A stretch of DNA of 64,000 nucleotides. It comes from DASXZH01 sp036502005 (GTDB taxonomy: Bacteria > Armatimonadota > Fimbriimonadia > Fimbriimonadales > Fimbriimonadaceae). Shown piece by piece: positions 1 through 9,174 of the stretch. The position numbers were made by a program, and so were the translations under genes. Location: assembly GCA_036502005.1 (NCBI GenBank), contig DASXZH010000003.1:4808-68807 (forward strand). Reading direction: 5' to 3'. Under the pieces are notes generated by a model. That model did not search any database. It was not told where the DNA came from and saw nothing but the letters and a program-made list of their open reading frames with translations. Positions within the stretch are counted from its first letter, which is position 1; every line of letters starts with the position of its first letter.

Positions 1-758
1 AAGGCAAACTCGCCGGGCCTGCCGTTCACGCTGAAAAGCTGAAAATAACCAAGGTCGTCTTCCGCCAAAATCCCCTTACTCACGGCATCCCAAACAAGAT
101 CCTTCATGGGGCTGTTCATGGCCTCGCCATAGCCCATCTCAATGTAATCCTTCGTGTTAGTTCTTAAAAAGGGAAGAAGCGAAGCACGCGCTTTTTCGAT
201 ATCGATATTCCCCATCGTGAACCGGAGGGTCATGGGCTGGTGGGTTCCGCTGTCGTCACCGCCCATAAGTTCGGCCCCCGCGTACATGGCCAAATCGGCA
301 TCGCCGGTGCTATCGATAAAGGTTTTGCCCTCGATCCACTGACGGCCGGCTCTTGTCGCCACTTCCACCGCTTGCAGTTTCCCATTGGCCACACGCGCGC
401 CGATTATGGTGGCGTTAAACAGACAGGTTACACCTGCCTCAATCGCAAGTTGGTCAAGGATCAAAGCCAACGCGGCGGGATCGTACCAGTCGTCGCCGTG
501 GTCCAGATCGCCTTGCGGTTGCATTTCGGTCTGGGCTTCGGTGATGTCCATACTGAGCCCACGCGAGAGCTTAAACGGCCCAACATAGTTGGGCATCATC
601 GGAGTTACCCAGGCATTGGTTTGCGTTCCGCCGAGCGAGCCGAACTGCTCGATGACGAGCGTCTTCGCGCCCTGCCTGCCCGCGGCGATAGCTGCGGCCG
701 CCCCCGCCGTCCCGCCTCCGCAAACGACGACATCCCAGACTTCGGGCGAGATTGACAT
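1..758 (-). CDS. FAD-dependent oxidoreductase, 3' end beyond window
   Basis: Reverse-strand reading frame open from an ATG at 758 to the left edge (about 252 codons, C-terminus missing). The N-terminus reads DVVVCGGGTAGAAAAIAAGR, a classic FAD-binding Rossmann GGGxAG motif, followed by EQFGSLGGTQTN and later FIDSTGDADLAMYAGA, the second dinucleotide-contact region of the FAD_oxidored (PF12831-like) family. Such enzymes are often exported or cytosolic oxidoreductases of unknown substrate; none is evident here. A TAAACT hexamer lies 8 bases upstream of the ATG with no Shine-Dalgarno, so the transcript may be nearly leaderless. The gene is divergent from the 945 gene. Family call is firm, substrate unknown. 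Confidence 0.85.
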   Translation of the reverse strand, partial: MSISPEVWDVVVCGGGTAGAAAAIAAGRQGAKTLVIEQFGSLGGTQTNAWVTPMMPNYVGPFKLSRGLSMDITEAQTEMQPQGDLDHGDDWYDPAALALILDQLAIEAGVTCLFNATIIGARVANGKLQAVEVATRAGRQWIEGKTFIDSTGDADLAMYAGAELMGGDDSGTHQPMTLRFTMGNIDIEKARASLLPFLRTNTKDYIEMGYGEAMNSPMKDLVWDAVSKGILAEDDLGYFQLFSVNGRPGEFA

Positions 759-766
759 ATGTTCGC

Positions 767-772
767 AGTTTA
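767..772 (-). promoter_or_regulatory. -10-like TAAACT for the FAD oxidoreductase
   Basis: TAAACT on the reverse strand, 8 bases before the ATG at 758, with no ribosome-binding site between. Part of the window-wide leaderless pattern. Confidence 0.35.
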
Positions 773-931
773 CTTTTCGCAGGGATCGAGCGTGGCATTT
801 GTCAACCCAAACATCGGGCGAGTTGTTATCCCGAACTATGGACCGGATTGTTTCACGCAAAGTTCGGAAAGGGGATGACTGCACAACGAGTTCGCGATGA
901 CACCCATTGAATCCTTTTCCGCAGTTTGCCG

Positions 932-937
932 TACACT
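932..937 (+). promoter_or_regulatory. -10-like TACACT, leaderless start of the 945 gene
   Basis: TACACT ends 7 bases before the ATG at 945, so transcription would begin at or next to the start codon. It supports 945 rather than the upstream in-frame ATG at 897. Confidence 0.4.
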
Positions 938-944
938 GGTAGTA

Positions 945-3131
945 ATGATCCTCAGCCACATAGTCTTCGCGCTGCTGGCTTGCACGCAAACCCAGTCGCT
1001 GGCCAAAACAATCACCTTCGATGAACAGGCGGGGACGGCAGACCATGTCCTCCAGGATCTCAGCAAGCCATCCGGAATCCAGCTCAAAACTTCGCGCGAA
1101 ATGGCCAAGGAAGTGCTGCTCATAAGCGTTAAAGATGCCCCCTCCGCCGAGCTTCTCAAGCGCATTGCCACCGTCACCAGCGGGCAATGGGTAGAGCAAG
1201 ACGGCGAGTTAAGGCTGGTCGCCGATCAAGGGGCAAGGGAAAAAGAAAGGCAAGCCGAGATCAAAGAAAAAGCTGCAGCGATTCGCAATGGCCTTACTGA
1301 AATGAAAGCGAAGCTGGACCCACCAGTCCCAAAACCGGGCGATAAGCTGGCATCCGGAGACGACGAAGTCGCCATTTTAGCCCTCGAAGGCAAAGGGCAA
1401 TCGCTCGCTGAATACTTTGTTTCGCAGCTGGACCCCGATGCATTGGCAGCAATGGGAAAAGACGATCGCATGGTCTTCTCCGATAGCCCAAACAGCTTGC
1501 AACTAAGGTTGCCCGAGCTTGCGGCCGGCAGAATGGATGACTTCATCAAGGAGCATAACCAAATGGCCCAGGAGATGCATAAACAAATGGAGCAACAATC
1601 TCAGCAGTTGCCTCCCGGCACGCAGGAGATCATGGACATGATGGGGACCGACTCCATGTTTTCCAGCATCTCGGGTCCTCCGGCAAAGATGATCCTTTCC
1701 ATTGAGTCTCCAGGATCAGGAATGGCCATGTTTGGCGGGAATATGGAGAGCGCCACGCTGCGGTTTTATGATTCAAACGGCAAGGTGATATTTACGGACC
1801 AGGGAGAAATTCCCAACGCTGGCGAGTCCCCGACGACGATGATGCAGGAAGCCGGGATTATTCCGAAGGAGGGGGCCAAGATCCCGCCCAAAGCTAGCAA
1901 AAAGCTGGAGCTCAGCCCTCTAAGTAAAGAATTCCAAAAGTTGTCTATTGCGGGTGAGATGCGCTCAGGAGGGAAGGCGCCGATAATGACTCCCGAGCTT
2001 AAGGGCCATATGCTGCACCCAGAAACCTACGACCCGCTTTCGTATGCGCCTACCGACGCCTTTAAGGAAATCGCTGCCGACAAGCAGGAGCAGCTTGTTG
2101 CCGATCTACCCGATTCGGTTTCGGACGGGTTCGCGGCAGATGATCTAACAATCGAAGATTGCTTAACAAACATGCAGAACGACGTTTCTATCGCGCATAA
2201 GGACGGATGGATGCAGGTGACGCCAAAACAGCATACATCGGCACGATTTGAGCGCCTAGATCGCAGGGCCCTAGCTATCCTTATTGCAGCCGCTCAGGCT
2301 AAAGGTTTGGCATCGCTCGACGATCTTTCGGCCTACGCGGTCTCCAACGAAGCGCCCAACCTTTTGAGGGGAGTGGCCACTACCTATATGATGCTCTTTG
2401 TTCCCGGCTCAATAGAAATGTCGATGATGGGCGGCAACAACGATTGGAAGACCCTCAGGCTGTACGGCCTAATGAGCCCCGATCAGCGCGAGGCCCTAAA
2501 GAATGGCACTCCAATGCCTTACGGCAGTTTCTCCCTCGATCAGAAGCAAATCATCCAGTCAATGGTCTATGGAAGCGGTTGCTCGCTGCAGGAAACACGG
2601 CCGGACGCGCAAAAGAAAAAGTCTCCTTTCGGAATCGAAATGTTTGACCAAATGCTTCCGTTTAACTTCAGCCAGATCGCGGATTACCTGCAGGAGCCAA
2701 CGGAGTGCCTGCCCCAGGGATTGACCGCTGGGGTTGCCCTTCAGTGCGCTTATTCCCAGACGACGGCTATAAAGTCTGCCGACGATGGCGGGATCAATTC
2801 GATGATAGGCTCGATGGGAGCTGACGAATATAGCCTAATCAGCTATCTTGAAACCCAGCCGGCCTTGCAGCAATCGGGCGCCATGCCGAAGTTCGACAAG
2901 CTTAAAGTTGGCACGCGGTCGATTTACGATATCCGCATTCAACTTGGGCCGAACGTCTATGTAAAGAAGAAGCTGATTGATGACAACTTCCCGCTGGATG
3001 CGCCGGTGGTAACGGCCGACAGTCTGCCCGCCGACTTTAAAAGCAAAGTCGCCGACAACATCGAGAAGATAAAGAAGAGCCCGATGGCGGGCATGATGAA
3101 AATGCCCAACATGCCGGTTTCGCCGCCTTAG
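945..3131 (+). CDS. secreted protein with N-terminal STN-like domain, unknown function
   Basis: About 728 aa. I start it at 945 because the protein then opens with a normal signal peptide (MILSHIVFALLACTQTQSLA); a longer frame from 897 would put 16 residues in front of it. Residues about 22-90 (TITFDEQAGTADHVLQDLSK onward, with VLLISVKDAPSAELLKRIA) resemble the secretin/TonB short N-terminal (STN) or secretin_N fold. The remaining 600 residues are acidic and methionine-rich (MAQEMHKQMEQQ, MMGTDSMF), with no recognised catalytic motif or membrane span. There is no secretin or TonB receptor beta-barrel. It may use the STN-like fold as a periplasmic interaction module. The TAG stop interlocks with the convergent GH31 gene's stop. 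Confidence 0.75.
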   Translation: MILSHIVFALLACTQTQSLAKTITFDEQAGTADHVLQDLSKPSGIQLKTSREMAKEVLLISVKDAPSAELLKRIATVTSGQWVEQDGELRLVADQGAREKERQAEIKEKAAAIRNGLTEMKAKLDPPVPKPGDKLASGDDEVAILALEGKGQSLAEYFVSQLDPDALAAMGKDDRMVFSDSPNSLQLRLPELAAGRMDDFIKEHNQMAQEMHKQMEQQSQQLPPGTQEIMDMMGTDSMFSSISGPPAKMILSIESPGSGMAMFGGNMESATLRFYDSNGKVIFTDQGEIPNAGESPTTMMQEAGIIPKEGAKIPPKASKKLELSPLSKEFQKLSIAGEMRSGGKAPIMTPELKGHMLHPETYDPLSYAPTDAFKEIAADKQEQLVADLPDSVSDGFAADDLTIEDCLTNMQNDVSIAHKDGWMQVTPKQHTSARFERLDRRALAILIAAAQAKGLASLDDLSAYAVSNEAPNLLRGVATTYMMLFVPGSIEMSMMGGNNDWKTLRLYGLMSPDQREALKNGTPMPYGSFSLDQKQIIQSMVYGSGCSLQETRPDAQKKKSPFGIEMFDQMLPFNFSQIADYLQEPTECLPQGLTAGVALQCAYSQTTAIKSADDGGINSMIGSMGADEYSLISYLETQPALQQSGAMPKFDKLKVGTRSIYDIRIQLGPNVYVKKKLIDDNFPLDAPVVTADSLPADFKSKVADNIEKIKKSPMAGMMKMPNMPVSPP

Positions 3132-5746
3132 GTTTTTTTCAAGTTCACGATAAGGCGATGTCCTTCGCTAAGCTTTGACTTCCCGATCCTTATTTCGACC
3201 ACATCGCCCGCCGATAAGCCCGGCTTTGAGCCCGCACCCTCAAACGGCATATCCACGTGGCTTTTTGCCGGGTGGAAAATGGCGTAGGTTTTAGTTTCCC
3301 GCCCATCCAAAACCACGCTTGTAACCTTTTGAACGGTTGCCAGGTGGATTCTTAAAATCCAGCCCCGTTCGGTTGGGCCGCCATTGTAGTCCCCCGTTGT
3401 GGGAGAGATCTTGACCTGAACCGATTTCCCGTTGCCGGCGGTGGAGACCGCCGTCGTCCGGAACTGGCCCGTTAAATAGGCGTTGCTCGCTCCGTCGTCT
3501 TCGTAAAGTCTGCGTGTAACGGTCTTCGCAAAGTCAATGGGATACACCTCGGCCGTGACTTGATCCCAAGGCTTTTCGCCCGTGTAGGTTTCGTTCGGAC
3601 CGGTGAGGACGATGCCGCCGTGGCGAACAAACATCGGCGTGTAAGAAAGGGGACATTTTGTGGTCAGCATCTGGGGACCCACGAAAAGCTTGCCAGTCCA
3701 CGCGCTCTCCCAGATTCCAGGCGGGATCCAGAGGGTGCGGCTGATCACCGTCTTCACTTCCGAAGGCAGGGTCCATTCCAGATGGCAGGAATCATCGCTG
3801 CTTAGCTGCAGATACTCCAGGCGGAGATCATAGCTTTGGCCTTTGTCCAGGTGGACGGTGGCGCTATCGGTCGTCTCGGAGTGCCCGTTCCAATCATCGA
3901 TCAGTTCCTTGCCATCCACAAACAGCCGGCAGCCATCATCGACGCGGACGGCGACATGGTAGTCGCCCGTCTCCGGAACGGGCCCAAGTGTGCCGCTCCA
4001 GCGTATGGAGAAATTCTCTTTTGGAATCCGATCCGCCGGCGAGCCCGCGTTCCAGTTGAAGTCGATAGTCTTATCGACCCTCGTAATCACGGGCGCGCCG
4101 CTTAAGGAGGTGTTCGGGAAATATTCGCCGGTAAGGCCCGGCTGGCCATCGTTCGTTTTCAGCAAGTCGCCGCTGACAATCTTCGGGTCTGGCGTCACGC
4201 TTTCGTTGGTAGGCGCGACGAGGATGTCATCGCCGAGCATAAATTGCTGATCGTCCGAAGCCTCCTTATATTGCGGCCATTCCAAATCACACCGCCGCAT
4301 CAGCGGCGTCCCGTCGGTATAAGCTCGATGGGCTGCCGCGTAAATCGTGGGCAGAAGCCGGTAGCGCATCTTGATGTACTTGCGCACGATGTTCTCCGCT
4401 TCGTCGCCGAACGTCCAAGGATGCCGGTCTTCACCTTTCGTGCAGTGAATTCGCGTAATCGGAGCAAGGCAGCCGTATTCCAAATACCTAACATACAGTT
4501 CGGGCGTGGGGTGAGCCCAGTGTCCGCCGAGGTCTTCGTTTACATAAGGGAGCAGGCTCATCACGCCGCTATCGACGCCATTTGCAATGCCCCATTTTAG
4601 ATATTTGAAATAGGCGCCCGTGTCGCCGGTCCACCAAATCGGATACCTGTGGAATGCCGGTGCGGGGGCGTAATGCCGCTCACCGTTATCGATGCCCTGC
4701 ACGTTGGACATGATCATCGGCCGCTGGTTCGGGTGGGCGCGGAGGGTCATATCGTGATAGAGCACGTCCCCCCACATTTCGGGGGCGATTCCAGGCATCG
4801 GCTGGTGAAGGTGGGTAGACCAGTTTCGGTCGTACCACCACACATCTGCGCCCCAATCCAAAAGCTCCGAAAGCCCCTTCCATCGGTAGGCCATTTCTTC
4901 GGGGGCGAGCGCATTCTCTGTTATTGGCTCGGGGTGGTCGTTGTACATCAGGTGCACATGCTTGGCATGCGCATCTTGGATGAACTGCTCCATGTTCGGG
5001 AAATCGGCCGTGTTCACGGCGTAGCCGTGGGAGCCGTTTACTCGCCAATCGGTGTCGACGACAAAGAAATCGAGGGGGAAATCTTTCGCGCGGTATTCAT
5101 CGATGAGGTCCAGTGCCTCTTGCTGTTTGTATTCGTAGTAGCGGCTGTCCCAAAAGCCGAATGCGGCCAATGGCGGCATGGGTGTGTGGCCGGTCAGGTC
5201 GAGGAACTGCTTTCGGAGATCTTTGTATCCACCGGGGCCTTTTAGGAAAACATAGATATCGGGCGCATCATTGGTCGTATCCCATCCGGAGGTTTGGGGA
5301 AACATAGTGTTGCCCTCGGGGGCCGGCGTGGCACCCCAAGCGGGTGGAACCAAACGGGGATTGTCCTCGATCACGTAGTCTTTGAAGTCAGCGCTGGGAC
5401 CTGGGAGAAAACTGTGGGTTACCGGCTTCCCGTCCCAACGGTAGACCTCGTTTCCGGTTTTATCGGTGATCGAAACATCCTCGGCTTTCCCCGAATCCGG
5501 GATGGTGAGTTTGTAGTCGCCCAGGTCGACGGAGTCCGCCTCTAGCTCGGGGATGTTTTGAGGTCGGTTTACAACAGTGAGCGTGCTCCGGTCTTCGAAT
5601 CCATTCGGCCCTTTTTCTTCAATCCGAATGAGGATTGGAGAATAGATTTGAATGCGAAGGTTGCCGTGCGTCACCTGCATAGGCAGGGTCGTAGCTTGGG
5701 CGTGGGCGTGGAACAAGGTTGCAAAGAGCAGGGGTGCAACGAACAT
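3128..5746 (-). CDS. secreted glycoside hydrolase family 31 with inserted PA14 domain
   Basis: About 872 aa. The start at 5746 gives signal peptide MFVAPLLFATLFHAHAQA; an upstream ATG at 5827 would add 27 non-signal residues. Domains in order: N-terminal beta-sandwich (about 20-190), TIM barrel (about 190-500) with the GH31 nucleophile region WWYDRNW (Asp about 306) and acid/base region WWTGDTGA (Asp about 375), a PA14 carbohydrate-binding domain (about 536-663, GLTGEYFPN to LEWTLPS) inserted before the C-terminal beta domains (IPPGIWESAWTG, APMFVRHGG-like). GH31 members are alpha-glucosidases, alpha-xylosidases and related enzymes; a PA14 insertion suggests a complex plant or microbial glycan. 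No transporter or partner glycosidase is adjacent. The upstream region carries a GACCAC hairpin repeat. Confidence 0.9.
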   Translation of the reverse strand: MFVAPLLFATLFHAHAQATTLPMQVTHGNLRIQIYSPILIRIEEKGPNGFEDRSTLTVVNRPQNIPELEADSVDLGDYKLTIPDSGKAEDVSITDKTGNEVYRWDGKPVTHSFLPGPSADFKDYVIEDNPRLVPPAWGATPAPEGNTMFPQTSGWDTTNDAPDIYVFLKGPGGYKDLRKQFLDLTGHTPMPPLAAFGFWDSRYYEYKQQEALDLIDEYRAKDFPLDFFVVDTDWRVNGSHGYAVNTADFPNMEQFIQDAHAKHVHLMYNDHPEPITENALAPEEMAYRWKGLSELLDWGADVWWYDRNWSTHLHQPMPGIAPEMWGDVLYHDMTLRAHPNQRPMIMSNVQGIDNGERHYAPAPAFHRYPIWWTGDTGAYFKYLKWGIANGVDSGVMSLLPYVNEDLGGHWAHPTPELYVRYLEYGCLAPITRIHCTKGEDRHPWTFGDEAENIVRKYIKMRYRLLPTIYAAAHRAYTDGTPLMRRCDLEWPQYKEASDDQQFMLGDDILVAPTNESVTPDPKIVSGDLLKTNDGQPGLTGEYFPNTSLSGAPVITRVDKTIDFNWNAGSPADRIPKENFSIRWSGTLGPVPETGDYHVAVRVDDGCRLFVDGKELIDDWNGHSETTDSATVHLDKGQSYDLRLEYLQLSSDDSCHLEWTLPSEVKTVISRTLWIPPGIWESAWTGKLFVGPQMLTTKCPLSYTPMFVRHGGIVLTGPNETYTGEKPWDQVTAEVYPIDFAKTVTRRLYEDDGASNAYLTGQFRTTAVSTAGNGKSVQVKISPTTGDYNGGPTERGWILRIHLATVQKVTSVVLDGRETKTYAIFHPAKSHVDMPFEGAGSKPGLSAGDVVEIRIGKSKLSEGHRLIVNLKKT

Positions 5747-5817
5747 AGTTGTTATGCTACCAAATAGCCGCGCGTGGCGATGTCTTGCGTTCGAGTCGCG
5801 AGCGGTAAGCGCTGCGG

Positions 5818-5870
5818 CCCCGACCACGAAGTGATCACATACGTTAGCCCGGCTGGTCGAAGACCCCGGG
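5818..5870 (+). repeat. GACCAC-hairpin dispersed repeat, diverged copy
   Basis: Contains GACCACGAAGTGATC, then a short spacer and GCCCGGCTGGTCGAAGACCC, ending CCGGG. It matches the two arms at 12658-12709 and 12885-12936 with a few substitutions. It lies upstream of the GH31 gene, so it could sit in that gene's leader or promoter. Confidence 0.75.
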
Positions 5871-5953
5871 TTAGAACGACCATAAAGTTTCCGGTCCGCA
5901 TGATCCGGCCCCGAGGAGGGGACAAAAAAATCAGTGATTAACGCAACGCAAAA

Positions 5954-7096
<1,143 letters not shown>

Positions 7097-7145
7097 GCAC
7101 ACCTCTCACGCCATTGGCGAGTTCATGCATTATAGCCTAGAATGA

Positions 7146-7296
7146 GGTTAGGTGAAAGTGATAAGTGAAAGGTGATAGGTGAAAGATCCGAATAGCCCTT
7201 CCCCTTGCGCTCCGGCGGAGGGGGAAGGGTTGGGATTAGGGTTGGGATGGGGGTCTTTGCCGTTTTCCTGTCACCTTTCACTTTTCACCTATCACG
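7146..7296. repeat. intergenic element with inverted heptamer arrays around a G-rich core
   Basis: Left arm 7152-7185 is a run of heptamers such as GTGATAA, GTGAAAG and GTGATAG. In the right arm 7272-7295, CAC recurs at 7272, 7279, 7286 and 7293, exactly every 7 bases; it is the reverse complement of the left-arm words. Between the arms lies the CCCTTCCCC/G-rich core at 7196-7257. The element fills the spacer between the divergent ATPase and MutL-like genes. Confidence 0.85.
7196..7257 (+). repeat. CCCTTCCCC...GGGGAAGGG hairpin followed by G-quadruplex-type G runs
   Basis: CCCTTCCCC pairs with GGGGAAGGG. From 7220 there are six G-runs (7220-7224, 7227-7229, 7232-7234, 7239-7241, 7244-7246, 7249-7253) separated by loops of 2-4 bases. 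A second copy is at 29183-29305. Confidence 0.75.
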
Positions 7297-7320
7297 TGCG
7301 CTGCGCGCAGCGCAAAGCGC

Positions 7321-7326
7321 CATAAT
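7321..7326 (+). promoter_or_regulatory. -10-like CATAAT before the MutL-like gene
   Basis: CATAAT ends 6 bases before the ATG at 7333, with no Shine-Dalgarno, consistent with a leaderless transcript. Confidence 0.4.
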
Positions 7327-7332
7327 ATTTTG

Positions 7333-9174
7333 ATGCCAGAAGACATCCGGCGCATTGTCGCCACAGACTGCGGGTCGACGACGACCAAAGCCATTCTCAT
7401 TGAACTCAACGAACAAGGCAATTACCGGCTTGTGGCGCGTGGCGAAGCGCCAACCACGGTGGAGCGCCCGTTTGAGGATGTCACCATCGGCGTGCTCAAC
7501 TCCATCACCGAGCTTGAGGAAATCACGGAAACCACCGTTCCCGAGCACTTTAAGCCAGGTCGCCGCAAGCTCATTAAAGATGGCGTCGTCTGGAAGCTAT
7601 TTAAGAGGGGTAAAAAGGTTGATGAGCGCAAAGACGATTTAGAGGCCTCCGATCTTTACGTCTCCACCAGCTCCGCTGGTGGCGGACTTCAGATGATGGT
7701 GGCCGGAGTTGTGAAGTCGATGTCAGCCGAATCGGCTGAACGCGCGGCGCTGGGCGCAGGCGCTATTCTGATGGACACGCTGGCCGTTGATGATGGCCGC
7801 AAGGAATACCAAAAGGTAGAGCGTTTGCGCCAACTGAGGCCGGACATTATTCTTATGTCGGGCGGAACAGACGGCGGCACAAAATCCCACCTTATAGAAA
7901 TGGCGGAAGTGGTGAGGCGCGCCGATCCGAAGCCCCGCTTCGGGGATATGAAACTGCCCATCATCTATGCCGGAAATAAAGACGCATCCGCCGATGTTTC
8001 AACCGTTCTCGGCGATGGAATCGCCACCAAGGTTGTTCCTAACCTTAGGCCAACCCTGGACCGAGAAAACCTCGACCCCGCCCGCGACGAGATCCATGAA
8101 ATGTTTTTGGAGCACGTAATGCAGCAGGCGCCGGGCTACAACAAGCTTCTCGATTGGACGAGCGAAGAGGTCATGGCTACCCCTAACGCGGTTGGCAAGC
8201 TCATGAAGACCTACGCCGACCAAGAGAAGATCAATATTCTCGGAGTCGATATCGGCGGGGCCACTACCGACGTATTCAGCGTGTTCGGCGGTATCTACAA
8301 CCGAACCGTTTCCGCCAACCTGGGCATGAGCTACTCGATTTGTAATGTGCTCAAGGAGACGGGCATTGACAATATCGCACGTTGGCTGCCTTTCGAAGCC
8401 GACACTGCGGATATTCGCAACCGGCTTCGAAACAAGATGATCCGCCCGACGACGATCCCCCATACCTATGAGGATCTGCTCATCGAGCACGCCGTCTCCC
8501 GCGAGGCCCTGCGCCTTGCCTTTTTGCACCACAAAACCCTTGCCCGCGGCTTAACCGGAAGCCAGCAGCAGCGCGATGTAGGCCAGATATTCGATCAGAA
8601 ATCAGCCGGTGCAACCTTGGTTCGCATGATGGACTTGGCTATGATTATCGGTTCTGGAGGCGTGCTTAGCCATGCGCCAAACCGCGCCCAAAGTGCACTG
8701 ATGATGATGGATGCCTACGAGCCTGAGGGCATAACCATGCTCACCGTCGACTCGATCTTTATGATGCCGCACCTTGGCGTTTTGAGCGAACACCACTACG
8801 AAGCGGCCAAGCAGGTTTTTGAGAACGACTGTATCGTTAAATGCGGGCACTGTATTTCCCCGGTTGGGACCGCTAAAGAAGGCGAGCCATGTGTAACCGT
8901 AAAAGGGGCGAAGATCAGTGTGGACGTGCCCTATGGAGCGATCAAAGTTATCCCTCTCGGCCGCGACGAGTTTATGGACTTGACCATCGAGCCCGCGAAA
9001 ACATTTGACGTTGGCGCGGGGAAGGGCAAGCCGGTAACCCAGAAGCTTGAGGGTGGCACTGTTGGCATTATTATCGACGCCCGTGGCCGGCCGTTCAATA
9101 TCGAGCTGAGCAGCGCGAACAGGGTTTCGAAATTGCGAGAGTGGCTACAGGCGATGGGTTTAAGAGCGCCGTAG
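7333..9174 (+). CDS. MutL-like ASKHA protein (glutamate mutase accessory family)
   Basis: 613 aa from ATG 7333 (a TTG directly precedes it). The N-terminus IVATDCGSTTTKAILIE is the phosphate-1 loop of the ASKHA/MutL family, and NILGVDIGGATTDVFSVF near residue 305 is the second, actin-like nucleotide loop. The C-terminus holds a CGHC motif (about 502) and a small beta-rich domain (VPYGAIKVIPLGRDEF). MutL/GlmL proteins reactivate or chaperone B12-dependent carbon-skeleton mutases. Usual length is about 460 aa, so this is a long form. No mutase subunits (MutS/MutE) are in the window, so its client is either distant or different. Family call good, function inferred. Confidence 0.8.
   Translation: MPEDIRRIVATDCGSTTTKAILIELNEQGNYRLVARGEAPTTVERPFEDVTIGVLNSITELEEITETTVPEHFKPGRRKLIKDGVVWKLFKRGKKVDERKDDLEASDLYVSTSSAGGGLQMMVAGVVKSMSAESAERAALGAGAILMDTLAVDDGRKEYQKVERLRQLRPDIILMSGGTDGGTKSHLIEMAEVVRRADPKPRFGDMKLPIIYAGNKDASADVSTVLGDGIATKVVPNLRPTLDRENLDPARDEIHEMFLEHVMQQAPGYNKLLDWTSEEVMATPNAVGKLMKTYADQEKINILGVDIGGATTDVFSVFGGIYNRTVSANLGMSYSICNVLKETGIDNIARWLPFEADTADIRNRLRNKMIRPTTIPHTYEDLLIEHAVSREALRLAFLHHKTLARGLTGSQQQRDVGQIFDQKSAGATLVRMMDLAMIIGSGGVLSHAPNRAQSALMMMDAYEPEGITMLTVDSIFMMPHLGVLSEHHYEAAKQVFENDCIVKCGHCISPVGTAKEGEPCVTVKGAKISVDVPYGAIKVIPLGRDEFMDLTIEPAKTFDVGAGKGKPVTQKLEGGTVGIIIDARGRPFNIELSSANRVSKLREWLQAMGLRAP

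Noticed and set aside
240..755. 171-aa forward frame at the left edge
   Set aside because: It is antisense to the FAD oxidoreductase, whose reverse-strand frame has clear Rossmann motifs.
4649..5245. 198-aa forward frame within the GH31 gene
   Set aside because: Antisense shadow of an intact glycosidase reading frame; no domain of its own.
7999..8532. 177-aa reverse frame inside the MutL-like gene
   Set aside because: Shadow of a well-supported gene on the other strand.
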